Shown one piece after another: positions 36,411 to 44,685 of a stretch of 64,000 nucleotides of DNA (position 1 is the stretch's first letter; every line of letters starts with the position of its first letter). The notes under the pieces are model-generated. The model was not told the DNA's origin and ran no database searches. It was given only the letters and a program-made list of their open reading frames with translations. Made by a program: the position numbers and the translations under genes. The DNA comes from Bordetella sp. LUAb4 (lineage in GTDB: Bacteria > Pseudomonadota > Gammaproteobacteria > Burkholderiales > Burkholderiaceae_B): positions 248,001 through 312,000 of the forward strand of contig NZ_JAHPZX010000001.1 in NCBI RefSeq assembly GCF_021325795.1. Reading direction: 5' to 3'.

Positions 36411-37451
36411 TTGAACTTGACACCCGATCCCCGCCAGGACCAGATCCGCCTTTGGCTGCACAGCCTGCCCGTTGAACTGGGCCTGGACATCGCCTCCCTG
36501 GCGCCCGCCTCCAGCGATGCCAGTTTCCGCCGATATTTCCGTCTGAACGCCGCCGCGGGCAGCCTGATCGTCATGGACGCGCCGCCCGAGCAGGAAGACT
36601 GCCGCCCCTTCATCCACGTCGCCGGGCTGCTGAACGACGCGGGCCTGAATGTTCCCCGCATCCTGGCCCAGGACCTGGCGCAAGGCCTGCTGCTGCTGAC
36701 CGACCTGGGCCGCGACACCTACTATCAACGCATCCAGGCCGGCCTGCCGGACGCCGAACTGCAAACGCTGTATCGCCAGGCCCTGGCGGCCCTGGTCCGC
36801 GTACAGCAGGCGGCCACCACCGGCCTGCCCGCCTATGACACCGCGCGCCTGGCGGCGGAGCTGGAGTTGTTTCCGGAGTGGTACGTCGGCCGCCACCATG
36901 GCATGCAACTGGACGACAAGACGCGCCAGGCGCTCGACCGGATCTTCGCCCTGCTCTCCTCCAGCAACGGCGCGCAGCCGCCGGTACTGGTGCATCGGGA
37001 CTTTCACTCGCCCAACCTGATGGTCTGCGATGAAGACCGTTATGGCCCGAACCCCGGCATCATCGACTTCCAGGATGCGCTGGCCGGCCCCATCACCTAT
37101 GACCTGGCGTCGCTGGTCACGGATGCCCGCACTACCTGGGAAGAGCCGCAGCAATTGGACTGGGCCATCCGCTACTGGGAAATGGCACGCGCCGCCAACC
37201 TCCCCGTCGATGCCGATTTCGCCGACTTCCACCGCGCCTACGAGTGGATGAGCCTGCAGCGCAACCTGCGTATCCTGGGCGTCTTCGCCCGGCTTCATCA
37301 TCGCGACGGCAAAGCCGGCTACCTGGCCCACATCCCGAGAGTAAACACTTACGTTCGCCAGGTGGCGGCACGCTACGGCGTGTTCACGCCCTTGCTGCGC
37401 CTGCTGGACAAGCTGGACGACCGCCAGCCCGTCGTGGGCTACACCTTTTAA
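36411..37451 (+). CDS. amgK: N-acetylmuramate/N-acetylglucosamine kinase AmgK
   Basis: A 346-residue kinase of the aminoglycoside phosphotransferase fold that phosphorylates C1 of MurNAc or GlcNAc recovered from cell-wall turnover. Catalytic residues are in VLVHRDFHSPNLM (His195, Asp197) and the metal-binding IIDFQDALAGP. The start is TTG (36411, or 36417). murU follows in the expected order. The location beside lptD-surA is the one known in pseudomonads, where AmgK-MurU gives a fosfomycin-insensitive route to UDP-MurNAc. Confidence 0.9.
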   Translation: MNLTPDPRQDQIRLWLHSLPVELGLDIASLAPASSDASFRRYFRLNAAAGSLIVMDAPPEQEDCRPFIHVAGLLNDAGLNVPRILAQDLAQGLLLLTDLGRDTYYQRIQAGLPDAELQTLYRQALAALVRVQQAATTGLPAYDTARLAAELELFPEWYVGRHHGMQLDDKTRQALDRIFALLSSSNGAQPPVLVHRDFHSPNLMVCDEDRYGPNPGIIDFQDALAGPITYDLASLVTDARTTWEEPQQLDWAIRYWEMARAANLPVDADFADFHRAYEWMSLQRNLRILGVFARLHHRDGKAGYLAHIPRVNTYVRQVAARYGVFTPLLRLLDKLDDRQPVVGYTF

Positions 37452-37465
37452 TCCGGAGAGCCACC

Positions 37466-38167
37466 GTGCGCGCCATGATCCTGGCGGCGGGCCGCGGCGA
37501 ACGCATGCGCCCGCTCACCGACACCCTGCCCAAACCGCTCCTGCGCGTGGGCGGCGAGCCCCTGATCGTCTGGCACATTCGCCGCCTAGTCGCGGCTGGC
37601 ATCCGTGACATCGTCATCAACCATGCCTGGCTGGGCGACCGCATCGAGGCCGCCCTGGGTGCCGGCGCGGACTTTGACGCCCATTTGCGCTATTCGCCCG
37701 AGACGCAGGCGCTGGAAACCGCGGGAGGCATCGCGCACGCCTTGCCGCAACTGGGCGACGCGCCCTTCCTGGTCGTCAATGGCGACGTCTGGTGCGATTG
37801 GAACCCGGCCGCCGCGCGCGCGCAGGCCAGCCGGCTCGAGGCTGCCGGTGGCCAAGCCTGGCTGCTGCTGGTTGACAACCCGACGCATCATCCGGAGGGT
37901 GATTTCCACCTGCTGGAGGACGGCACATTGGGCGCGACGGCCGGACCTCGTTTGACCTATGCCGGTATCGGCGTCTACCATCCCAGCCTGTTCGCGGGAT
38001 TGCCGCCCGGCACGCCGGCCCGCCTTGCGCCCTTGCTGGTGGATGCCATTGGGCGCGGTACGGTGCACGGCGCGCGCCATGGCGGCACCTGGGTCGACGT
38101 CGGCACACCGCAAAGGCTGGCCGAGCTGGACGCCATGCTGACGCACAAGGCCAACGGGACGCAATAG
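37466..38167 (+). CDS. murU: N-acetylmuramate-1-phosphate uridylyltransferase MurU
   Basis: A 233-residue nucleotidyltransferase converting MurNAc-1-phosphate to UDP-MurNAc. The start MRAMILAAGRGERMRPLTD is GTG 37466, preceded by CCGGAGAG at a good distance; ATG 37475 is an alternative. LPKPLLRVGG, VVNGDVWCDWN (metal Asp) and GTWVDVGTPQRL are typical of the sugar-phosphate nucleotidyltransferase fold. It lies 14 bases after amgK. Confidence 0.92.
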   Translation: MRAMILAAGRGERMRPLTDTLPKPLLRVGGEPLIVWHIRRLVAAGIRDIVINHAWLGDRIEAALGAGADFDAHLRYSPETQALETAGGIAHALPQLGDAPFLVVNGDVWCDWNPAAARAQASRLEAAGGQAWLLLVDNPTHHPEGDFHLLEDGTLGATAGPRLTYAGIGVYHPSLFAGLPPGTPARLAPLLVDAIGRGTVHGARHGGTWVDVGTPQRLAELDAMLTHKANGTQ

Positions 38168-38366
38168 ACTGGCGGGTCCCGGGCAGATCGCAGGGCGAAA
38201 TACTTGGGAACGCTGAGTATTTCACAATATCAATGTGCGCAACGATGCTTGTCGAAAGGCCTATATACAGGTCTTAGCAGGTATCCTGTAGCGCCTCGAG
38301 CGGGCGCGGCCGGGGCAGCCGGTACGCGCTCGTTGCACGAAACACAGTATTTTTTGGACGGATGGG

Positions 38367-39065
38367 ATGTTCGGACGGTCGCAGCGCTCGGTTTTCAAAC
38401 CCTCGGTATATCAGCCTGGCAAACGCTCACGGCGCATGCCGCGTTGGCTCGTGCTGCTATTGGTGGGCATCGGCCTGGGCGCGGGTGGCGTGCTGTTCCT
38501 GCAGACCAACTACGGCCCGCAACGCTTGACCATCGAGCAGTCCGAACAACTGCACAGCGAGCTGAGCGCCGCCAACCTGGACCGCCAGCGGCTGCAGGGG
38601 CAGCTCGATGAAGCCAGCCAGCAGCGCGACTCGGCGCGCAGCACGCACGGCAAGCTGACGACCGACCTGGCACAGGCGCAGGCGCAGATCACCACCTTGA
38701 ACAAGGACCTGCAACTGTTCGAGGAAGCCATTCCGCCGGATCCGCGCGGCAGCAATATCGGCGTGCGGTCGGCGCTGCTGACGCGTGAACCCGGCCAGTT
38801 GGGCTACCAGGTCCTGATCATGCGTGACAACGCCAAGGCGGGCGCGCCCTTCAAGGGCACGGTGCAATTCGCCATCGAAGGCCGCTATCCGAATGGGCGC
38901 ATCGACACCATCGCGCCGGACGCCATCGCGCTGGACCTGGATCGCTACCAGCACATGAGCGGGTCCCTGAAGCTGCCGGACGGCTTCGTCGCCCGGACCG
39001 TCACCATCAAGGTGCTGGACGGCGCGCAGCGGCAGCAGGCCATGCGTGTTTACTACGTGCGCTGA
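38367..39065 (+). CDS. DUF6776 family membrane-anchored coiled-coil protein
   Basis: A 232-residue protein: a short basic cytoplasmic N-terminus (KPSVYQPGKRSRRMPR), one membrane helix (WLVLLLVGIGLGAGGVLFL, about 27-46), a periplasmic coiled coil (about 55-120, SEQLHSELSAANLDRQRLQG) and a C-terminal beta-rich domain ending RVYYVR. The pattern fits DUF6776, of unknown function. A second start at MPRWLVLLLV is possible. It is isolated, and the 200-base gap before it holds an 8-bp inverted repeat at 38197-38223 but no gene. Confidence 0.75.
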   Translation: MFGRSQRSVFKPSVYQPGKRSRRMPRWLVLLLVGIGLGAGGVLFLQTNYGPQRLTIEQSEQLHSELSAANLDRQRLQGQLDEASQQRDSARSTHGKLTTDLAQAQAQITTLNKDLQLFEEAIPPDPRGSNIGVRSALLTREPGQLGYQVLIMRDNAKAGAPFKGTVQFAIEGRYPNGRIDTIAPDAIALDLDRYQHMSGSLKLPDGFVARTVTIKVLDGAQRQQAMRVYYVR

Positions 39066-39117
39066 TTTTCTACTGCGCTGACGGCTACGTGCGGTCAGCG
39101 CGTGGCAGCGCCGACAC

Positions 39118-39157
39118 AAAATGGGACGCCCGTCCTTCGCGACGGGCGTTCCATTTT
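39118..39157. terminator. Bidirectional terminator between DUF6776 and cytochrome b561 genes
   Basis: A 17-base stem (AAAATGGGACGCCCGTC with one G-T position) encloses CTTCGC and ends in TTTT on both strands. The flanking genes are convergent. Confidence 0.85.
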
Positions 39158-39177
39158 GGCTTCTGCCTGGGTTGGAC

Positions 39178-39726
39178 TCAGAGCATCTTGCGCAAAGTAC
39201 CGTCACGCCGGATGAATTGATGCCACAGGGCGGCTAGCGCGTGCAGGCCGATCAGGTAATAAAGCGCATTGCCGATGAACCCGTGGGCGGCCCGGACGTC
39301 GGGCCGCAGGTCCGGATGCGCGCCGACCAGGGAGAACGACCAATCGGTCCCCATCAGCATCACAGGCCGTCCCGCCATATTGGTCATCAGGATACCCAGC
39401 AGCGGCTGCGCGATCAGCACGATGTAGAACAGCCAATGCATTGCGCGGGCGCAAAGGGCCAGGAACCCTCCCCCCGCCTCCGCCGCCGGCACGCCGTGCA
39501 CCAGCCGCCAGACCAGGCGCACCGCCATCAGTACCAGCACCGTACAGCCGGCCCAGATATGGATACCTGTCCAGAGCGCACGTGAATCACTGCCGCGCGG
39601 GCCGCGGATCTCGATGGCCGTCAGGGCCAGGGCAACCAGCAGGAACACGAGCCAATGCAGAATGACGGCGGGACGGCTGTAGCGGGCGACGGGCGGGGCG
39701 GCCCGGTGTAGCGTTTCAACCTGCAT
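39178..39726 (-). CDS. Cytochrome b561 family protein
   Basis: A 182-residue di-haem inner-membrane cytochrome with four predicted helices. Haem-binding histidines are in VILHWLVFL, GIHIWAGC, MHWLFYIVL and GLHALAALWHQF, and the segment AQPLLGILMTN is typical. Members pass electrons from the quinone pool, for example to detoxify superoxide. The ATG giving MQVETLHRAA follows AAGGAG; 33 further upstream codons are open but unlike the family. Confidence 0.9.
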   Translation of the reverse strand: MQVETLHRAAPPVARYSRPAVILHWLVFLLVALALTAIEIRGPRGSDSRALWTGIHIWAGCTVLVLMAVRLVWRLVHGVPAAEAGGGFLALCARAMHWLFYIVLIAQPLLGILMTNMAGRPVMLMGTDWSFSLVGAHPDLRPDVRAAHGFIGNALYYLIGLHALAALWHQFIRRDGTLRKML

Positions 39727-39865
39727 GGAAACTCCTTGACGAGGATAGGGGGTAAGAGAGCTTGCACTGACCTTACCTGGGAGCTTGAAATGTATATCAG
39801 GTTCCCCGGCATCCTTATGAATCACCTTGTCGATGCCCGAGGCAGCGGCGAATCACGGCGGCGAA

Positions 39866-40858
39866 TCAGCGCGGCGCTTCGATGCCCCTGTCATGCAGCA
39901 CGGCGGTCCAGCGCTCGATTTCCTGGTCGATGAACGCCCGCATCTCCTCGGGCGTATTGTCGGATTCCGGGAGCGTGAAAGCCAGATCCTCCATCACGTG
40001 CCTGAGCGTCGCATCGCGTAGAACCGTGTTGACGGACCGGTTCAAACGCGTGATCACATCAGCGGGGGTACCCTGCGGTGCCACCAATGCATACCAGGTG
40101 CCGCCCTCCTTGCCGGGCAATTGGTATTCCTCGATGGCGGGGACATCCGGCAAAGCCGCGATGCGCCCGCTGGCCATGACGACGATGGGCCTGACGGCGC
40201 CGGACTTGATCTGGGCGATGACGCCGGGGACCAGCGTAATCTGGATGTCCGTGCGCCCGGCCATGAGGTCGACCAGCGCCGGGGCGCTGCCCCGATAGGC
40301 CACGTGCACGATATCGACACCGGCCGACTTCTTGAACACCTCACACAGCAGGTGCTCCGTCGAGCCGACGCCGGCGGAGCCGCAGACGAGTTTGCCCGGC
40401 CGCGTCTTGGCGGCCGCGATCAGGCCAGGCAGATCATGCACCGGCGATTGCTGGGGCGCGACCATCACCAACGGCACCGACGCCAGCATGGCCACCGGCG
40501 TGAGATCACGGGCGAAGTCGTACTCGATGGCCGGGTACATGACCTTGTGCGTCGTGTTAGGCCGGGCGGCGAGATACAAGGTATAGCCATCGGGGGCGGC
40601 GCGGGCCACGTCGGCCGCGGCGAGGTTACCGGCGGCACCCGTCCTGTTTTCGACGATGACCTTCTTGCCCAACTCCTCCGTCATATAGGCGGCCATGTGC
40701 CGCGCGATCAGGTCGGAGGCGCCGCCGGGCGGAAAGCCGACGACCACGGTGATGGGACGCTGGGGGTAGACAGACTCGGCACCGGCGGTCACGGGAACAG
40801 CGGGTACCGAGCTTCCCGCCAACAACAACGCCGCCAATTTCTTTATTCCTGCACTCAT
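39866..40858 (-). CDS. Bug-family receptor, array copy 1 (promoter-distal end)
   Basis: A 330-residue receptor with signal peptide MSAGIKKLAALLLAGSSVPA and loops FPPGGASD and ENRTGAAGNLAA. The second-domain loop is CGSAGVGSTEHLLCE, followed by HVAYRGSAPALVD, where the usual PYKG is AYRG. ATG 40858 is used because AAGG sits at the right distance; the GTG two codons before leaves no room for a ribosome site. It is the last gene of the array and is separated from copy 2 by 116 bases. It is more diverged from the central copies than they are from each other. Confidence 0.88.
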   Translation of the reverse strand: MSAGIKKLAALLLAGSSVPAVPVTAGAESVYPQRPITVVVGFPPGGASDLIARHMAAYMTEELGKKVIVENRTGAAGNLAAADVARAAPDGYTLYLAARPNTTHKVMYPAIEYDFARDLTPVAMLASVPLVMVAPQQSPVHDLPGLIAAAKTRPGKLVCGSAGVGSTEHLLCEVFKKSAGVDIVHVAYRGSAPALVDLMAGRTDIQITLVPGVIAQIKSGAVRPIVVMASGRIAALPDVPAIEEYQLPGKEGGTWYALVAPQGTPADVITRLNRSVNTVLRDATLRHVMEDLAFTLPESDNTPEEMRAFIDQEIERWTAVLHDRGIEAPR

Positions 40859-40974
40859 CTTCACCTTCCACAGTCAGGGAGATCGAATCGGGAAGGGTCA
40901 ACCGGAAACCGCTCCCTGCGCTTGGGTAAGACTAGCGGGGGCGCGGGTTCCTTTTACTTACGGCTTTTTTCAAG

Positions 40975-41973
40975 TCAGTGCAGGGAGTTGATGTTCCTGT
41001 CCATCAGCACCGCCGTCCATTTCTCGGTTTCCTGCGCGATGAGCGCGCGCAAGGTCTCGGGTGTGTTTTCGGAAGGATAGGCGGGGATGTAGGACAGGCA
41101 CTCCAGCCTTTCCTTCAGCGCCGGCCGGGACAGCGCCGTATTGAGAGCCCGATTCAGCGTGGCGATGATGACGCGCGGCGTCCGCGCAGGCGCCATCAGG
41201 GCATACCAGCCCTCGGCGTCCGCGCCGGCCAGCCCGAATTCGTCGATGGCGGGGACATTGGGCAGGGAGGAAACCCGCTGATGCGCCATGACGACCAGGG
41301 CCTTGATGTTCCCGGTCCGTATCAGGGGCAGCGCCATGGGCAGAGGGAAAATCAAAAGATCGGTACGGCCACCGATGACGTCGGCCAGCGCTTCCACGAC
41401 GCCCAGATAAGGCGCGTTCATCAAGCGGATGCCCACGGACTGCTGCAGAAAGCCGCCCAGCAAGTGGGACGTGGTTCCTATTTCGGAGTAAGCGCAGGTA
41501 TACCCCCCCGGAGACGGCCGGGTCGGCACGATGATGTCGTTCAAGCTGGCCAAGGGGGTGTTCTTGCCGGCCACCACCACGAAAGGCATCTTCGCCACCA
41601 GGCCGACCGGCGTCAGGTCGAAGGAGAAGTCGTAATCGACATCGTCGTACATGAGGCGATGAAAAATATTCGACCGCCCGGCAAGGAAGATCGTGTAGCC
41701 GTCGCGTTCGGCGCGGGCCACCGATGCGGCGCCGACGTTACCCGCCGCCCCGGGCCGATACTCGATACGGATCTCCTGCCCCAGGTCCTCGCCCATCTGC
41801 GTGGCAATCTCGCGTATGAGCATATCGCCGCCGCCGGGCGGAAAACCCACGACGATGGTAATGGGCCGCTCGGGGAATGGCGCCGCCAGACTGGCCGCTC
41901 TTGCCCCGAAGGAAGCCCCGTCACCGGCCGAGATCAGCGCGGCCAACTCCTTTTTCCCCAGTTTCATCCTCAT
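40975..41973 (-). CDS. Bug-family receptor, array copy 2
   Basis: A 332-residue receptor. The ligand loop reads FPPGGGDMLIRE, one residue shorter than the usual PPGGxxDxxAR, so the first-domain binding loop is altered. The signal peptide is poor: MRMKLGKKELAALISAGDGASFGARAASLAA has an Asp within the hydrophobic stretch. The second-domain segment is YSEIGTTSHLLGG, and the strand usually VPYKG reads APYLG. Either ATG 41973 or 41967 could start it. These substitutions suggest changed specificity or early decay. Confidence 0.8.
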   Translation of the reverse strand: MRMKLGKKELAALISAGDGASFGARAASLAAPFPERPITIVVGFPPGGGDMLIREIATQMGEDLGQEIRIEYRPGAAGNVGAASVARAERDGYTIFLAGRSNIFHRLMYDDVDYDFSFDLTPVGLVAKMPFVVVAGKNTPLASLNDIIVPTRPSPGGYTCAYSEIGTTSHLLGGFLQQSVGIRLMNAPYLGVVEALADVIGGRTDLLIFPLPMALPLIRTGNIKALVVMAHQRVSSLPNVPAIDEFGLAGADAEGWYALMAPARTPRVIIATLNRALNTALSRPALKERLECLSYIPAYPSENTPETLRALIAQETEKWTAVLMDRNINSLH

Positions 41974-42029
41974 CCCCCAAAAAGCATCTCGATGCGTGTC
42001 GGAGCCAGCGATTGCTGGAATCAAGAATC

Positions 42030-42058
42030 GCGATTCACGTGCGATTCACGTGCGATTC
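42030..42058. repeat. 11-bp direct repeats with CACGTG palindrome
   Basis: GCGATTCACGT occurs twice back to back and then partially (GCGATTCC), in the 155-base gap between array copies 2 and 3. It is a candidate operator or recombination relic. Confidence 0.6.
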
Positions 42059-42128
42059 CTCGCATGGGTAGACGATTGTGGCGGCAAGTTCCACTTCGAT
42101 ATCATCGCTCAGGCCGCCAGCGGGCAGA

Positions 42129-43121
42129 TCACTGCAGCCCCTTGATCTGCCAGGCGGTGAGGATGGCGGTCCAGCGCTTGGTATCTTCCGAGATCAGTGC
42201 GCCCAGTGCCGCTGGGGCCTGCGCCGACGCGGGCGCGACGAAGCCCAGGCGTGACAGTTGTTCCCGCTCGCCCTGGGCGGCCAAGGCGCGATTGACGGAG
42301 CGATTCAAGCGGGTGACGACTTGGGATGGCGTTCTGGCGGGCGCCATGACGGCGAACCAGTCATCCGCGCCCGCTTCGGCGAAGCCCAGTTCTTCGATGC
42401 TGGGAATATCGGGCACCTCGGCGACACGCTGGGTCGACATCACCGCCATGGCACGCACGCTACCCGCCTGGATATGGGCGATCGCGGAAGACAGGGGCAG
42501 GCAGAGGAACTCGACCCGGCCGGCGATGACGTCACGCAGGGCCACGGGTGCGCTTTGGTAGGGAACATGCACCCATTCGACGCCGGCGGTTTCCTGCAGG
42601 ATCCTGGAAAGCAGGTAATTGGTGGTGCCGACGCCGATGGTCGCCAGGCTGAACTTGTTCGGATTCGACTTTGACAGGCTGATCGCGTCCGGCAGCGTGG
42701 ACGCCGAGACATGATTACCCATCACGATGACCAGGGGCATCTTGGCCGCCAGCGCCACGGGCGTCAGGTCGTGCGCGTAGTCGTAGTTGATGTGCGGATA
42801 CATCGTCTTGTGCAGCGTGGCGGCGCGCGTGCTGAGGAAGATGGTGTAGCCGTCGGGTTCAGAGCGGGCGACCGCCACCGCGGCGATATTTCCCGAGGCG
42901 CCTGGCCGGTAGTCGACGATGACTTTCTGGCCGAGGTCTTCGGTCATATGGGCGGCGATGCGGCGGGCGAGGATATCGGTGCCGCCGCCTGGCGCGGTGC
43001 CGACGATGAGCGTAATGGCTCGCTGCGGATAATCCGCGAGATTTTCCGTAGCCATGACGTGCGCGGGAAGCGCTCCCCCTACCATGATCAACGCGGCCAA
43101 CTCACTCTTGCTAAAACTCAT
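42129..43121 (-). CDS. Bug-family receptor, array copy 3
   Basis: A 330-residue receptor; signal peptide MSFSKSELAALIMVGGALPAHVMA, loop TAPGGGTD, then VDYRPGASGNIAA. The second domain has TIGVGTTNYLLSR and HVPYQSAPVALRD. Here the two Cys seen in neighbours are Ala and Ser, and PYKG is PYQS. The C-terminus ends ILTAWQIKGLQ. A GGAGG ribosome site (ctggaggcagcagATG) is intact. It groups with copies 9 and 10 (TLHKTMYP, ADDW) rather than with the 331-residue set. Confidence 0.88.
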   Translation of the reverse strand: MSFSKSELAALIMVGGALPAHVMATENLADYPQRAITLIVGTAPGGGTDILARRIAAHMTEDLGQKVIVDYRPGASGNIAAVAVARSEPDGYTIFLSTRAATLHKTMYPHINYDYAHDLTPVALAAKMPLVIVMGNHVSASTLPDAISLSKSNPNKFSLATIGVGTTNYLLSRILQETAGVEWVHVPYQSAPVALRDVIAGRVEFLCLPLSSAIAHIQAGSVRAMAVMSTQRVAEVPDIPSIEELGFAEAGADDWFAVMAPARTPSQVVTRLNRSVNRALAAQGEREQLSRLGFVAPASAQAPAALGALISEDTKRWTAILTAWQIKGLQ

Positions 43122-43214
43122 CTGCTGCCTCCAGTGCTACGAATAGGGCTTTGCCGGTCGCGGTGGGACTCAACAATAGAGGCATGGGTGTACAGAAGCA
43201 CGAATCAGGTTCCG

Positions 43215-43325
43215 TCAGCGGATGATGTCGGTGGATTTCCGGGACGGGGGGAGAAAAAGCAGCGGGCTGCGGGCGACTGGCGCAGTGACCGAGACAATCA
43301 AACTTCCGGCTACTTTCAGTCCCAT
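43215..43325 (-). pseudogene. Remnant of a Bug gene: signal-peptide end only
   Basis: From ATG 43325 the frame reads MGLKVAGSLIVSVTAPVA, nearly identical to the start of copy 4 (MGLKVAKNLIVSV), then leaves the family and stops after 36 codons. The spacer from here to 43503 also matches the spacer upstream of copy 4 (44499-44685), including the ribosome site, CTCAACGAAGA and the 3' flank ending CACATTACTGAA. The body of the gene (about 295 codons) has been deleted. It accounts for most of the 380-base gap without a full gene. Confidence 0.8.
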
Positions 43326-43502
43326 CATCAGCCTCCAGTCGGCGGGCGCTCAACGAAGACGCCGAGCGCCGCGGCACGTTTTGCATAAGCCGGCCATTAC
43401 TCCCTACGGTTTCCCAAAGGCATGACGAATGGAATAATGCTTCGGCGACTTACAAGGGATTAATGGACGATCGGCCGTTGTCGGACACGGCGCACGTTCA
43501 CA

Positions 43503-44498
43503 TTACTGAATACCGCTGATCTCCAGTTTCTCGAGCGCCTCCGTCCACGTTTCCGCCTCTTCGCCCATGAAGGCTCCCAAAGCCTCGGGTGTGTTGTTGG
43601 AGAGCGGGACCACGAACCCCTGGGAGGCAAAGGCCTCCCTTACCGTCTCCTGCGCCAGTACGTTGTTGAGAGAGCGGTTCAGGCGAAAAACCACGTGCGA
43701 TGGCGTTCTGGCAGGCGCCACGATGCCAAACCAGGAATTCCCGATGGCCTTCATGAAGCCGAACTCCTCGATGGAAGGGACATCCGGAAGTTCGGGCAAT
43801 CTGGCCGTGGACATGACAGCCACACATCGAACCAAACCGGATCTCAAATAAGGCAGAGCGAAAGCCAGCGACGTGAACATGAGATCCATCCGCCCTGCTA
43901 CCACCTCACTGAGCGCGGGCGCCGAGCCTTTATAGGGTAGATGTAGCATCTCAACGCCTGCGGCTTCCTGCAGCGCCTCGCACAACAGGTGATTCGTGGA
44001 CCCGATCCCAGTGGACGCGCAACTCATGCTTCCAGGATGCGCTCTGGCCAAACCCATCGCATCCTGAATCGACGCCGCGTTGACGTGATTTCCCATGAGA
44101 AGTAAGAAGGGCACTTTCACAGCCATGCCGACCGGCACGAGATCCTTGGCGAAGTCATAGTTCATGTGCCCATACAACTTCTTGTGCAGAGTCACCCCGC
44201 GGCTCGCCAAATAGAGCGTGTAGCCGTCGGCCGGAGCGCGGGCCACTGCTCTTGCGCCGATATTGCCGCCGGCGCCGGGTCGGTAATCGACGATGACCGG
44301 TTGCCCAAGGTCTTGGGCCATATGCTTCGCAAGTTGCCTTGCCAGCGTGTCGCCGGCGCCGCCAGGAGGAAATCCAAGGATCAACGTGATCGGTCGTGCC
44401 GGATACTTCGCGCTGCTCTCGGCCGCCGATGCAGCCATCGGCACCATGCTGCCCGCAACGACCGACACAATCAAATTTTTAGCTACTTTCAGTCCCAT
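43503..44498 (-). CDS. Bug-family receptor, array copy 4 (331-residue subgroup)
   Basis: A 331-residue receptor; signal peptide MGLKVAKNLIVSVVAGSMVPMAASAAES. Loops are FPPGGAGD and VDYRPGAGGNIGA, the second-domain loop CASTGIGSTNHLLCE and HLPYKGSAPALSE. It shares the subgroup marks TLHKKLYGHMNYDFAKDL, LNNVLAQ and GFVVPLSNNTPEALGAFMGEEAE with copies 5-8. The strong site GGAGGCGGGAA precedes the ATG. All functional segments look intact. Confidence 0.9.
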   Translation of the reverse strand: MGLKVAKNLIVSVVAGSMVPMAASAAESSAKYPARPITLILGFPPGGAGDTLARQLAKHMAQDLGQPVIVDYRPGAGGNIGARAVARAPADGYTLYLASRGVTLHKKLYGHMNYDFAKDLVPVGMAVKVPFLLLMGNHVNAASIQDAMGLARAHPGSMSCASTGIGSTNHLLCEALQEAAGVEMLHLPYKGSAPALSEVVAGRMDLMFTSLAFALPYLRSGLVRCVAVMSTARLPELPDVPSIEEFGFMKAIGNSWFGIVAPARTPSHVVFRLNRSLNNVLAQETVREAFASQGFVVPLSNNTPEALGAFMGEEAETWTEALEKLEISGIQ

Positions 44499-44685
44499 TT
44501 CCCGCCTCCTTTGATTAGGCTCTCAACGAAGATTCGCTGACAGCCAAAATAATGTTTGCGGGTATGTATGCCGTTACTCGTTGCCAGTTCCCATGGGAAT
44601 GCCGCCTCAATCAATGCGGCCATGCCTCGGAGACTCGCCAGGGACTAGTGGAAGATCAGCCGGGACTTGTCCGACGTGGTCCACA

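Noticed and set aside
36219-37331. A 371-codon in-frame extension upstream of lptD
   Set aside because: It lies antisense to amgK, lacks LptD similarity, and the signal peptide begins at 36218.
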